Shown in pieces: positions 34,300-46,339 of a DNA stretch of 64,000 bases. Where the stretch lies: positions 310,001 through 374,000 of the forward strand of contig MU008188.1 of the NCBI GenBank assembly GCA_010909165.1. The letters are read 5' to 3'. Positions within the stretch are counted from its first letter, which is position 1. Every line of letters begins with the position of its first letter. Origin of the DNA: Anthoceros angustus. Lineage: Eukaryota > Streptophyta > Anthocerotopsida > Anthocerotales > Anthocerotaceae. The translations under genes were made by a program, and so were the position numbers. The notes beneath the pieces were generated by a model that did no database searches, was not told where the DNA came from, and saw only the letters and a list, made by a program, of their open reading frames with translations.

Positions 34300-36450
34300 C
34301 AAGTCTTTTCTGCTTTCAGCGTGTTGGGCTCCGTGCAAGTTCTTGCTCTTATTGTTCATTGTCTAGGCCGCTTTTTGCAAGTTTGTTTTCTCATTGCTCT
34401 TGTAGGGCGTTTTGTTTCCTGGGTTGTTGCGTCAGAAGGCCAAGGTGCTTGCTCGTGTCTTTAGGTGTAGCTCTTTGTTGTAGTTTGTTTAGGTCTTTGG
34501 TGAATGTCTTACTTTGTTTGTTGAGCCCTTTCAATTTCGGTTTTTAGTGTTTAGACCTCCTTCGTCGAGGTTTCGTTGTTGGCTTTGTGTTTAAGCGGTT
34601 TTGCTGTTCTTTGTTCAAGTTCTTGTTGTCAGGTCTGTTGATCTTGTCTTTGTGCTTAAGGCTTTGCTTGTTTAGTCCTAGGCCCGAGGCTAAGGTGTTT
34701 TACTCTGGTTTCTTAGGCAAGTTTGTTCAAGGCCTATTTCTCGCTATTCTGGTGTTGTTTTGTTCTGCTCATTTGTCTCGCTGTCTTTGGTTGTTGTTCG
34801 TCTGGTTTCTTATCCAGCCTTGTTTGGTTGTTCTGGTGTGCTTGTAGGCTTTGTTGTTTGTCGAAGGCCATTGTTTTCTAGGTGTTTACGTTCTTGGTTC
34901 TTTCTTGTCTAGGAGGTTTTAGCGATTTGCTTAGGTTTCGTGCTTGTTTTCTTTGTTTGTTTTCATGCTGCTTTGTCCGTGTTTTTTTCTTTTTATGGTG
35001 TTGTTTTGTTTCTTCTGTCGTTGTCTCTTGGTTCTCGTTTGCTCTTGTTTTGTTGTTTTATTATGTTGCGTTTTTGCGTCGTTGTTGTTCTTGTACTTGT
35101 CATTGCTTTTTTGCTTCTTGTGTTTCATCTCTGTCTTGTTTTATTTCTTTCGATGTTGGTTCATGGTCTGTTGGTTTGCTTGTTGTTTTGTCGTCTACGT
35201 TTTCAGTTGATGTTCTTTAAAGGTTTGTGGTTGTTTTGATGTCTTTGTTTTTGTCATGAAAGTACCTTTTAATGTTTTTTCCTTTTTCGCTTGTTTCTTG
35301 TCGCTTGTTTTGTGGTTCTTTGTCTGGCGACTTTTGTGTATTGCATTGTCAAACATTTTGTTTGTTTTGTGTTGTCTGTATCGCTCGTTGTGTTGGTCAT
35401 GTGTGTTGCGCTTTAGCTTCAAGTCTTTGTTCTGATGACTTTCTTTCGTGTTTCCCTCTCGTTGTGTTTTGATGTCAAACTTTTCGTTGTGTTATGATCG
35501 GGACCACTTTGGTAGTCAAATGTCTTTGTGTCAATGGTTTCTCTGCTTCATATTCTTGTTGGAAAATGAATGTTGTCTTCTCTTGATAGCTTTGATTGTT
35601 TTATAATGTTGGCGATTTTTATTCTTCTTCTATTCCTTTTTGAACGCAGGAGTCAAGAGGTTGTTGACGTAAGAAAGGTTGGTTAACCTTGTCTTGTGAC
35701 AATTTTGTTTTGTCTTTCTTGTCATGGTTATGTCGTTGTTTTGTTGTCGATCAAATCTTGTTCTCTTTCTTTCTCGTTTTGCTTGTGATCTTACTCTCTG
35801 CTCTTTTGATGCGATCAAGGTTTTGGACGTTGTGACACATTTGGGACCTTTCGTAAGCGTCTTTTGTTATTCGCTTTGTAATTCTTTGTTTAAAATGTGA
35901 TATGCTTATTTTGTTGAATTCGTTTATGTGTTGGTTCAATACGTTTTCTCATTCTTATTCTAAGGTTGTTTTGCACAAGCCTTCGTATAAGGCGTTTTGT
36001 TCGGGTGTAACCCTGCGTATGGTATGTGAGTGTATTTTAAACTTGATGATTTCTCGATAATTTTCGTTGTCTTTTAACGTGTGAGTTCTCTGAATAATCT
36101 AATCTTTACTTGTGTAGGCTTTATTGTTCATCGTGTGAAGGGTTGACTGCCAACACGATTGTCTGCATGAATCGGATCACCATTCCTTTTTGAAGTCATG
36201 ATTTAAATCTGTAGTTTGCGTTGTCTTTTGTTGTGTATCTTTGTAACCTTATTTTGTTTTGTTTTTCCTCTTAAATCTAACTTGAGTCTTCTATTTGAAG
36301 TATGTGGTGTTGTTTGAAAGGAGTTATCTGTTCTCACTAACCAAAAGTGGAGGATTTCAATATTTAACAATGTGTATATTCAATGAATGTGTCGCATATC
36401 CCCCATCCCTATCCTCGTCCTCGATTGTTTTATAATCAATTGTTAGACCC
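34300..36450 (+). other. ~2.1-kb T/G-rich, A-poor strand-asymmetric tract
   Basis: The plus strand is dominated by TTTG, TTGT and CTTGTTT words with very few A residues. All frames look like membrane proteins (L/F/C/V-rich) only because of this composition. It lacks obvious exon motifs. It could be a long U-rich intron or leader of a plus-strand gene in the insertion. Confidence 0.6.
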
Positions 36451-36499
36451 TTGAGTTCCTATCTGGAAGTTCACACCATGTAAGTGCTTTCTTTATTTT

Positions 36500-39400
36500 G
36501 TCTTTTTTCAACTTTCCATGTTTGTGTTGTCAAGTTCCTTGACCACTCAATTCTTTCGCTTTGCAGATGGCCTAAAAGAAAACCCACGGGCTCTGGGCGG
36601 GAAGAAAACAAGGATCTGGCAAGTTATGGCCAAGCCATATACTAGGCAGTGTCAAATCCAGTTCGCATCGCAACTCATCCGCAGGATGATGGTAAAGTTG
36701 ATGGTGTCTTGGTGCAGTGAAGGAACTTAGTTCCCAAAAGACTTGCCCAAACCGCCAAGGCGATTTTCATCCAAGAAGGACGCTCGACGTGCGGTGAGTT
36801 TGTTCAAGAGGAGAAGGGTGGACACTCGACTGGCTTTGGTTGAAGGTCCTCTTGCAGATTACTAACTATGTCCCGATTAATCAGAGAGGGGTCCGGTTTG
36901 TGGGGAGAATGATTTCTTGATAAGCGATCCCATGGTTGTGAGTCGCCAAAACACTCGAGTCTAGAGATTTGTGTGCTGCCGTTGAGCAGATGCTTTCGGT
37001 GTTTTTCCATGCTGTTGTGGTTCCGACCAGTCATCCCCGATCAAGAAGTGCTTGATATGTTTGAGAGGCTAAAGTGTGATGATCCCGAAGATGACTTTGC
37101 CATGGGTATGGAGGAAATTGATGATGAAGCAATTTTCGGAGGTTGACCCAATAGTCCCGGAGGGATGATGCGTTGAGTGGTGGGGAGGATAGGTCAAGCA
37201 GCGGAATAAGCGGTGTCAAGTCGTCTCGGGGCCTTTATGAAAGTGAGTGGGGTCGGGGATGGGATACTGTTGAGGATATCCTTACAAGGATCTAAATCTT
37301 ATTCGATACCTTTTTCCATCAAGTTCGAATCAAGGACAAGGAGATTTTCTCCGAAGCGTAAGTAGTGATTTTTGACTTGTTGATTTTGATAGTTCGACTT
37401 TCATTCACATGTGATTTTGATTTTTTTCTCTTGCGATGTCTTTCTTTCGTGGTTTTAACCTTTTAACAAGGAAGTGCATCTTGAACCAAAGCCGGCTTGG
37501 TTCGATGTTCCTGATCAACATGTTCATGGAATTTTCCATGGGTCCGCGTGTTGGTTGCGTCCATGAAAATCGGCAAGGATCTTGGAATTGTGTCATGTCG
37601 AAAAGAGGTGAAGTTGATTTCCGATGATGGATTCTTTCGAGATCATCAATGCTCATTTGGGCGGGGCTCAAAAAGGTAATATTGTTGGTTTAGGGGTGCA
37701 CTTTGATTGTTCATTTATGGTTTTAAACACGGAGGTCTCTCTATTGTTTGCGGTGTGCATATTTTGCATGACCAGTTTGGAGTTCGAGGTGGTGAAGAGT
37801 TACATAACCTCCGAGGACTTCTCGTTCTCGCAGATTCAGGAGGACCTTTTGTTCGAGATGTTTTGGTTGTTTTTGTCATTGTATCTTTGTATCTTGGTAT
37901 GTTTTGGTTGTTTTGATGTCTTATTAAGCTCGCTTTTATTTGCAGTATCAAGCTTTAAAAATTATAAAGTGGACATGAAGAATTACCAGTGAGCATTTAG
38001 TCAAAGGTCAAGATTCTGACGGGATGTTATCGAAACTTTTAGAATTGAACACTCTCCCAAGTGGTCCAAGCGACAAAAATTCAATTCAGGGGTTCTTGTT
38101 CAATTCAACAATTGATAACCCAAGATCAAATGTAAGTTTGTTGTTTATGGGCTTAAGTTTTGTTGTTATGGGGCTCAAGTTTTGTGGTTTGTATTTTCTA
38201 ACTGTTTGTTTTTTGGCTAGGCTTGGTATGCAAAACTCCGTGTTTCAAAAGGAATGTTGTCAAGGTTCATGAAGACCATGGTGGCTGGCTTGTTGGCTAT
38301 TACACCAATAAGACTAACAATGATTACACGTTGTGATGGCTCGGTGCCTTCGATCTTTGGGAGAAGTGTGGTGGCCATAAAAACGGATCGGATTCTCAAG
38401 GTAATATGTTTTGAAAGCTTGTGACATTTGAGTCCTTTGTATGTTCCTTCACGTTGATATGGTTTGCGATATGGCCGGTCTGGTCAAGCAAACAGTAGAA
38501 GAGTCCTTGTTCACGGTGAACGGCGATCCTATCGAGCTTTTGAACAAGAAAGAATCGGATGCGGATGATTTAAGGGTGTTCTTCCAAACGTCCTCAATGT
38601 GACTCGAAATTGTATTTTCTAGTCGACTGAAGATCGGCACTTGCGAGTGCAGTTAACAATGTAAGTGTTTGAGATTTGTTGCAAGTTTGTAGGGACTTGT
38701 TTTGATTAATCGTGTCTGACTTGTTTTTGTGTGTTAGGTCTAGCACCCTCCTGTTCATCATGAAAGCGGACCTTTGAACAATGTCGACCGAACGAGTTTT
38801 CACACATGTGGTCCACTTGTCACAAGTTCGGTTGGTATTGTCGTTCCTTGGTTGGCGCCATGTTGGATCTGTTTTAATCATCTTGGTCTCTTATTACAGG
38901 CGGTGGGAGGCGTGGTGTTTTGGTTGCAAACATACCAAAGCGGTGCCAAGGCATCCGGATGGATAATGACCAACAACCGGGTGTTCTAGTGAAATTCCAT
39001 ATGTTGACAAGGTTGATTCTTTGTCTTGTTTGTTTTCACTTCTTTTGGAGTTTCGATTATGTTTATCTTGGCGGGTTGTGAATCCTGCGACTAGTGGAAG
39101 CGACCTTCCCTCATTTCAACATTGATACACGAAAGCGATGGTCCCTCTGGAGGGCATTGTGCATAGTGAGTGTGATCATCATGAAGTTAACCAGACAAAT
39201 GTGGGTGGTAGCACCTCTGGATATTGTATTGCTGTGGCGCAAATGGAAATGGAAGTGGCTTTGAGCGGCTTCGAGATTGCGAGTCAGGGGTGGAGTATGA
39301 TGACAGAATTGGAGTTTCGTGACAAAAGGATTTGGAGGCTCTTATAGAGAGAGGCGTAGCGTTGAATTACGAGTCTCTAAGCAAAGAGAGAAAGCCCTTG

Positions 39401-39600
39401 AGATCGAGGCGGAGAAATGTGGAGAGGAGACAAGAGCACATTAAGCATCAAGAAAGCCAGATGGGCGGCAAGAGGTTCGGCTGCAGTGGAAAAGAGACAG
39501 AGCGGAAGAATGTCTCGAGATATATTTGCGCTATCTGCGAATCCGTCGGGATTGGTAAGTTTTCTTATGCTCTTTATTAATCAGCGTACATTGAAAATCA
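36500..39600 (+). other. Exon-like pieces of an unrecognised plus-strand gene in the insertion
   Basis: Short GC-richer blocks are bordered by GTAAGT-like donors and T-rich tracts ending in AG. Around 36,565-36,680 is DGLKENPRALGGKKTRIWQV. Around 38,025-38,130 is MLSKLLELNTLPSGPSDK with a GTAAGTTTG donor. Around 38,222-38,400 is YAKLRVSKGMLSRFMKTMV. Around 39,335-39,560 is a charged, coiled-coil-like block RGVALNYESLSKERK. Frames do not join simply and no domain is recognised. It may be a transposon gene or captured host exons. Confidence 0.3.
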
Positions 39601-40274
39601 ATGGTTGTATTTTATTAGGTTGTCACCTTGCGGGAATGGACAATTTCGTCCAAGTCCTCGGCTTCATCAATTGGTTGCCAAGAATGATCTTTGTACAAGC
39701 AATCAAGCCAAGTGGTCGTGAAAATTACGTTTTCAATCAGTATAATTATGTCAATTTCCTAAATAAGGTGAGTATCATTTCTAAGTATTTGCTATGATTA
39801 TTTCAGTGTTTTCTAGTATCACCTAATCACGGTTTGTGTCTTTGTTTCGTTTTGTTTTGTAGGTTCCATTGTTGTTGAAGTAGAGTTCAATCTAGCGAGT
39901 TCAATCTATTGGTATTTACTCTTCATTAGTTGAATTTGTATTTCATGCCATTACGGATATAGAAACTCGCAAAGAAAAGGTTTCTTTGTTGGTTTTGTAT
40001 ATCCGGATCCGCATGAATATTATTTAACAGAAAATGTTTTTGATTAGCGATTTTGGTGGGATTTCTAGAATGAGCTTCTAGACCCGGTGGTATTCACTTG
40101 GTCATGTTTTTACTCTAGTGCTCTATTTTCTACCTTGATGGTAGATGATTTTACCCACTTGTATGGTTCATTGTTTTGTACCTTGATGGTAGATGATTTT
40201 CTACTATCGTAATGAATTTTACTCTCTGGGTAAAATAATGACCAAAAGGTCAATTTTCTCTCTCTAAAATTTTG

Positions 40275-41065
40275 CACTACCACAGAAAAACTGGTCGAGG
40301 CCCCGAGGCGAGGCCGACTTTACGTTTGGATGGACGAGGATGACAAGGACAATGAGCCTATGGGCGGTCGAACATACCTTGAGGACGGAGCAGTGCGGGT
40401 ACACAATTATGTTTTGTACAACACGAGCGTTTTGCGGCCCTTTTGGCCTTGTATGATGCGTTTGTCCGGCAGGCTGGTCACGAAGCCATGCTTGAGAGAA
40501 TGGGTGCATGCTATGAGGGTAGGTGGAGAGTGGGACTCCCATCCTGGAATGCGATGATGCCCGCGCCATCATGGTTTGGGCCACCATGCCATATCATATA
40601 ACCACATGATGAGCAAGGAGCCCACATCCGCACAATAGCCGATGCCGTCGTCGTAGAACGCAAGAGATGCGTATTCACCCGGTTTTGTAGGGTTAGTGGC
40701 GAGGACTTGCGGAGCATTTTTATGGCCATGTAGAGGAGATTTTGCGTGTATCATTCTCGGATACATACAAGCCTATGGTATTGAAGGTTCATTTGGTATG
40801 AATGCGACACGAGGCACATCCGCCATCCTTGCGATCGACATTTTGTGTGCGACATGGTGAACATGGGACGGAGGTGCACATATCGGCCGGAAGTGAAGGC
40901 GGGCCATTCGTGCGCAGTCCAATGTATCTTTCATCCGGACCCCATATCGGTGAACCGAATTGGGCTTTAGCTATTCCTCTCCGGCTCATGGTGGAAGGAT
41001 GTGGAAACGGATGCGGTGTAGTTTTGAAGGGCATATTGGAGGAAGCCACGGCGAGCGATCTGTGA
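40275..41065 (+). pseudogene. CACTA TNP2-type transposase, 3' part
   Basis: Resumes the TNP2 reading after the 9.1-kb insertion. GRTYLEDGAVRVHNYVLYNT then SVLRPF (40,369-40,440) matches the conserved region between DUF4218 and DUF4216. FYGHVEEILRVSFSDTYKPM then VLKVHLV (40,717-40,800) has the pattern of DUF4216. The last frame ends at a stop at 41,063. Order and strand match the 5' part, which shows that the intervening DNA is a later insertion. Confidence 0.7.
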
Positions 41066-44000
41066 ATCGACCGCGACGCCGCAACTCCGCTCAAATTACG
41101 CGCGGATGCCGCACCGCATGCTTGTTTCATTGCCGCATGCACCGCGTGTTGGCACCCATCCATACTTGTTATCGTCCTTCATGTATTGATATATCGGCCA
41201 TGCGCCTCCGCATGGTCCATCCACCACACGATCGTCTTTCCCCATATGCCGGGCGTTTGTCACGATTCCCCATCCATGACCACGGTTGGCGGCATATCCG
41301 CCATGTGCATCATCCCCATTCTAACATACATCCATAAGCGGCGAGGCATAAGGTCGGAGTTCACATGCCCGAAATAAGTAAAATATGGGGTTTACATGTG
41401 ATTTCACGTGAGCAAGGGACATTCTATTTATAATTCTACTTTCCTTGGCCTTGAATGAATAATGATATTTATGTGCTCAACCACCTATTCGCCTTTCCTT
41501 GAGTTATGACTTTTATGTATTTTCTAATATAGATCCGCTGCCTATATATGCATCATAGCACCATGCCTTACATACATAACCAAGGACATTATTGCTATTT
41601 AGCTAGTACCATGGGATGTCATTTGCTGGAAGCGGAAGCGCAGTGGCGAATGGCGGCGGCGGATGTCATGTCGCGAATATTTGGCACGCATCACGGTCGG
41701 ATGGCGGTATCATGCGCATCGGCGATCTGGTGTAACGAACAGGCATCAACGATGGAAATGCGTCCATAGTAAAGTCGGAGGCGGGGAGTGAGGAACGGCT
41801 TTCACCGCGATTCGGGCTTTCATGCGGTCCGGCCGCTCTCCATAAACGCAGAGCCCCATTGGGTTCTACCCCAAGGCCACAGTGAAGCTGATTTTGGGGA
41901 TGCTTTGGATGTGTTCGTGCTTGAGGTCGGTGGTGCTTGAGGCTATGTCGGTATTCTGTCGGTGGTTGCGGTAGTAGGAGATGGGGAGGCGGGCAGGCGG
42001 TGACTACACCGCTTTCTTGCGCGCATAGAGGGCAGTATCAAGCAAACCTAGGCGGATGCGTGGGCGCTTCCGGCCGCATCCGACTTTTCACACCATGACG
42101 CCGGATGTGGGTAGCCGGCTGCCGGCCCAGCTACGGGACGCGCACGCGTGCTTGTGGTTGGGAGGTGCTTGCTCGAAATTACGCAGCGGATGACCACCTT
42201 GCACGACCTCGGGATCGGTGAATGGTTTGACGAGCCGGTGGGCGCTTGTTTGACTTTGCGTCGAGTCGAGGCGTAATCCACCTTAGGCGGTGAGCGGGCG
42301 CCATTCCTCCCGATGGCATAGATTACATGGCGGTAGGTGGATGATTCGGTCGATGCACCTCGATATTGGCGTGAAGCGGCGTTTTGTAATGCAACGTTAA
42401 TTGCGCGTATGCCCAAAATACATATGTCGGTGTTGTAGTAAAGTGTTCCGTCTCGAATAGCATGAGAATGTGTTTGAATTAGTACAACGGGGTGGCATGT
42501 GCGTGTTGGAGTGAACATCATCCGCGAAATAATGGGGGCTCCATGATGAATCTCGCCCCCTCTGCCTCCCCTTTCCACACCTTAACAAACATGGCATCTT
42601 CAAGTTGAAGTTGCATGCGACTCAGATCGGAGGATCCCTTCAACATCAACGCGGTGTGGTGGAAATCACGCATTCAACTGCGGTGGGGATTCGACGTGAT
42701 GAGCCTGTGCATGGCACATGTATCCATGCTTACGGTGAGGTGTCAAGTGGCGATGGAGGCGGGACTCGGGCGAGGCTGGCCGTCTGTGAAGAAGGTAAGA
42801 ATTGGCCTATTCGGTGGCGCATCCCGGTGTTGTCCTTGGCCATCGCCTACAAGCGATCAGAGAAGCAGGACTCCATGCGAGCGGTAGATTTGAACATGGA
42901 AGGCCGGTGGCGGCCGTGAACTACATCATCAAGCGGAAGAGGCGCTTGACACCATCATATTGCATGTCACTGGCGAGTGTTCGGGAAGGCTCGCAAGCGG
43001 TGACACGCTTTTGTTGGCCCTCTTGGCGTCGTGGCTTCGATGTACGCACGCGGTGTTGCGGCTATGGCGATTCGGCTACCAACGCCCGGAAGATTTGGGC
43101 GGATTCGACGGAACCTGGATGATGTTCACGCGTGGAGCATCATGTGAGGTCAACGTTGGGAGAGTTGGTATGAGGAACATAGCACCCGCATGTGCCTCAT
43201 TCGACAAGGTGCATGCTGCACTTGTGTGGTAGGTTAGGGAGCGAGTCATGGACTATCAACGCGAGGAAAGCGCGAAAGTAGGTGGGATGGGCAGCGAGGT
43301 TCATTCCCATACCCACCTCCCCGGCCATAACGAATCCAGAGGGCAACACATACATTGTGCGGCCCTATCGGGTGGAACAAGCAGGCGACGGCCACACCTG
43401 TCGAGCCTCGGGAAGAGGTGGGAAGAGCCGCCTTCGCACAACACCTACGCCACGGCGAGAAGAAGGACTTATGCAGGCCGGTGATCAAGCCGCGGCTGCC
43501 ACCCTCGGCACCAGGTGGAGTGACAATTTTGTTGAGGGTGGTGGTGGGCGGCCTGCACAGTTCTGTGTGGGAGATTGCTTACGCCCACCGATTGTTGTGG
43601 AGAAGGTGGACAATAGGGCTTTGTTGCAAGCCATTATTCACAAGAGAGGAAAAGAATGGGTGCATAACATCATGGACGAACCGCGGATGAAGTTGAGAAG
43701 ATGAAGGCGGGGAGATCCGGGCGTCGGGGCCTCGGGGGCGAACGCCATGCGGAAATGGTGAAAATGGTGAGGCATTTAACAACAGTGGAGATGCCGGGGT
43801 TGGAAAAGTGGAAGGACGTTTGAACGGAGCGGCGTGTGTCTTGAAGTGGAGGCGCCTTCCGGCACTTGTGAAGAGAATAATCAGGAAAAATTCTCCTCCG
43901 TAACAGGCGGCCAGGCCATGGGCCGCTGCGAAGGCGCTGTGGTGGAAGAGAGGAGAACAAAGGCGTGCTAGACAACGACTTGAAGCCCCGACGGACGACA

Positions 44001-44099
44001 AATCATGGCAAGAAAGCGTAGTTGGGCTAGAGTTGAATTGCGCCAACATGGCAATTTCCTCCGTCCAAAGCATCTATCGCGTGAGGCGGGAAGTCGGGG
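41066..44099 (+). other. CACTA internal region, no gene assigned
   Basis: About 3 kb of GC-rich sequence between the transposase and the 273-aa frame, open in several frames. Pieces such as FGYQRPEDLGGFDGTWMM and NTYIVRPYRVEQAGDG (42.6-43.7 kb) may belong to a second, broken element gene, but no family is recognised. Confidence 0.35.
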
Positions 44100-44921
44100 A
44101 TGGGGCCCAACCTCTGGGGGAAAGGAGGCAAGCAATTTGGATGGAGAGGTTCAAGCCCCACGGCCCAGGAGGAGTGTGAGTATGGCAGTTACACCAGCAT
44201 TAGCAGAATGCAAGAGTATTGGGATGCGAAGAAGGCAGGCCAAGATATGGCAAATGTTATCACGGATGCAAGGGCAAGGAGGATGAGTGGCACAAGCAGG
44301 CATGGAATAGACTCAGTTCCGGATGAGCTGGATATGAGATCCATCCGCCGGACGACAGCGAATATGGTACAACTCCAACAGGATGTTGGCGGTGATGACG
44401 ATGTCGAAGGGGATCGCGGACCTGCAATCGGCGCCGAGGAGGTGAGAGCAAAGAACACACGGCAAGCAGCAGTCGCCGCGATGGATCCGGAAGACACGTT
44501 GGAAGAACGGAATCCGGAATCAACGGAAGAAGAAATGGTTGAGGCATGCCAGGCATATGCAGCATGGACTGAGGTGGAAGGCCACATTGCTGGAACGGGC
44601 AACATACAACGGCAGAAGGAGGTGGACATGGGCCATGACGGTAATGGTGTTCAGGAGGACCAAAGTCGCAAATCTGCGCATAACGGACGTCATGCACAAA
44701 GGTCGTCCACTACTCGTCAGAATGAGGGAAGGCGTGCACAACAAATCCCTGCGATCGGGAACAGTGCTTCTAGCGATGACGTGGAAGAGGTTCAGTCACC
44801 ACCGGCGAAGACAACTCGAAAGCGTCGGAAGGACGAAGGAAGGCCTGGAACAACACGGGAGACTCCTAGGCGATTGACGAGGGCAAGGGTGGCTGCCAAG
44901 CGAGCACGCCATCCGATCTGA
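44100..44921 (+). CDS. Uncharacterised 273-aa acidic/basic protein in the CACTA element
   Basis: The longest unbroken frame in the TE block outside copia pol. It starts near SPTAQEECEYGSYTSISRMQ and has an Asp/Glu-rich middle (GGDDDVEGD, ESTEEEMVEA). It ends in a strongly basic tail with likely nuclear-localisation signals (KTTRKRRKDEGRP, TRARVAAKRARHP). It could be the last exon of the element's second protein, in the place of the DNA-binding TNP1 type, or only chance. Spared frames among broken neighbours favour a real exon. No domain recognised. Confidence 0.4.
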   Translation: MGPNLWGKGGKQFGWRGSSPTAQEECEYGSYTSISRMQEYWDAKKAGQDMANVITDARARRMSGTSRHGIDSVPDELDMRSIRRTTANMVQLQQDVGGDDDVEGDRGPAIGAEEVRAKNTRQAAVAAMDPEDTLEERNPESTEEEMVEACQAYAAWTEVEGHIAGTGNIQRQKEVDMGHDGNGVQEDQSRKSAHNGRHAQRSSTTRQNEGRRAQQIPAIGNSASSDDVEEVQSPPAKTTRKRRKDEGRPGTTRETPRRLTRARVAAKRARHPI

Positions 44922-45939
44922 GTTGTCGATGGTTGCGGCGTGCATGGGCGAATGTGTCTTTGGAGACGTGTCACGGTGACAATGGGGTGAGGCGTCTCCA
45001 TCGCACCGCGATGTCTTTGCATTCATGTGTTGGTCGGCGGACAATGGCGAGATATTGGCGAGGTGTCAATTCACTGCTTGTGTTTGCAGTTGTTGTCACA
45101 CAAACCGATGAGTCGGCGTCGCATGTTGTGTGTTGTGAAAATCGTTCTTGTTCATAAATTGGCAGGCAACCGAACAAATGGACGAAGCAGCGCAAAAGCA
45201 GAAGGAAAAGGCGTCCAATCATACGAGTGGGAAGAAATCAAAACAAAAGAGGAATCCATCTTCTCGCGGCCGTCCTTCAGAGGGGCCATCCAAGTTCGCT
45301 GCCGCAGACTTCGACTGATTGCATGTGCCCTCTAGTGCCGCTGTGCATTGCGGCAAGTAACGGAAAAAAGCTATCACAGGCAAGACTAAAAGAAGCAAAC
45401 CAATTGAGCCACGAAAGTGAAAACACGATCACTGCGGACGCTACGACCAGAGCATTGAAGAAAAGCTAGCGGATTGCACGTATACATACGTATCAGTGGG
45501 TGGATCACGTATACACCACGTGAGGTCACCGCTTATACGAATACAATTATTTTTGGCAATATACAATTTATGGGTTGCTGTAAACCCAAAAATACAAAAG
45601 ACAGGCTGCCAAACGACGGTTGGTGCAGAGTGTCCCATGTGGAAGGCATCCAATCGTACACATATGCACCGGCACATGTTTGCAATCATGCCACTGACGG
45701 TCAGTTCGCGGGAGGAGGGCGCGTGGCGAACGGGGGGGTGCCATGTGCATCCATGGTGCATCCATGGATGTGTGACGACGCCCGCGACGCGGATTGGGAC
45801 GTCGGCAAAATCAGGCCCAACGAGCATGCAAATTGGTGGTCAAGTATATGACCACCAATTATCTTGACTTTGTCGAACAAGCTATCTGTGAACGGCGGTG
45901 TGCTATCGCCCGAACCACATAAACCGACCCTCCAAACTC
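44922..45939 (+). other. CACTA 3' internal region, no gene assigned
   Basis: About 1 kb between the 273-aa frame and the right subterminal repeats. Short overlapping frames only; nothing recognised. Confidence 0.4.
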
Positions 45940-46111
45940 AACATATGATTCCATGTTACAGTGAAAAAGTTACGTTTTATGTTACACTTTCGAGCCCTGG
46001 ACCCGCGGCTAAGCACCTGTAACATGATCCCGCAAATGGCCCCCATATGTTACAAAATAGGGCCAAATTGTAACATAAAAACGTAACCACGCCCCCATTT
46101 TTCTAGTAGTG
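45940..46111 (+). repeat. CACTA right subterminal and terminal region
   Basis: At least five TGTTACA/TGTAACAT motifs in both orientations (about 45,953, 45,985, 46,019, 46,052, 46,070), then the terminus TTTTTCTAGTAGTG. Subterminal repeat arrays are the binding sites of CACTA-encoded proteins. The 3 bases after the end are TTC. Confidence 0.8.
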
Positions 46112-46250
46112 TTCTCTTTCGACAATCTGTGAGTTAGGCTGCTTGCCCTTCTGTAAGGCACCAACCCTTGCACAGACCTTCAGAAGGCAAGTAACATCGG
46201 AAAAATGCAACTGGAGGAGAACGTGGTGCTAGCTAACGTGGCGCCATTGC
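46112..46250 (-). pseudogene. PPR fragment flanking the CACTA right end
   Basis: On the minus strand it reads VTCLLKVCARVGALQKGKQ then NSQIVERE, a typical PPR repeat end. It is the upstream continuation of the PPR fragment ending at 25,236. Its own upstream end merges into low-complexity sequence near 46,250. Confidence 0.75.
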
Positions 46251-46339
46251 CTGCCATGCTGCGCCTCGGGAGGCAGCGCCGCGCTGCCTATGCTACCTTC
46301 TTGCATCCTCAGCGCCTCTTGGTGCGGTGAGCCTCTGAG

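Larger units (their letters stand above)
31150..40270. mobile_element. ~9.1-kb insertion splitting the CACTA transposase
   Basis: GC-rich TNP2 coding sequence stops near 31,150 and resumes near 40,275. The sequence between is AT-rich with different base use. It contains two divergently arranged sets of exon-like pieces around a GC-rich centre at 33.3-34.3 kb. Near its right end a 23-bp motif TACCTTGATGGTAGATGATT occurs twice (40,131 and 40,181). No terminal inverted repeat, LTR or target duplication could be matched by eye, so its class is unknown. Confidence 0.55.
25237..46111 (+). mobile_element. CACTA (En/Spm) DNA transposon, ~21 kb including a nested insertion
   Basis: The right end is TTTTTCTAGTAGTG at 46,098-46,111, the reverse complement of CACTACTAGAAAAA, a standard CACTA terminus. 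Both ends carry subterminal TGTTACA/TGTAACA motifs (25,270-25,420 and 45,950-46,085), and both flanks are PPR sequence. A TNP2-type transposase lies inside. The left terminal CACTA bases and a clear 3-bp target duplication were not found; the left end reads GGTGCCCCCGGTACG and may be eroded. The element is split by a 9.1-kb insertion at 31,150-40,270. Confidence 0.75.

Noticed and set aside
34300-35470. Several apparently multi-membrane-spanning small proteins on the plus strand
   Set aside because: All overlapping frames are rich in L, F, C and V only because the DNA is T/G-rich; no start context, homology or codon pattern supports a gene.
40275-40290. CACTACCACAGAAAAA as the left terminus of a second CACTA element ending at 46,111
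   Set aside because: TNP2 conserved sequence resumes just after it in the same order and strand as the 29-31 kb part, both outer flanks are PPR sequence, and left-end subterminal repeats are at 25.27 kb. A chance or nested terminus cannot be fully excluded.
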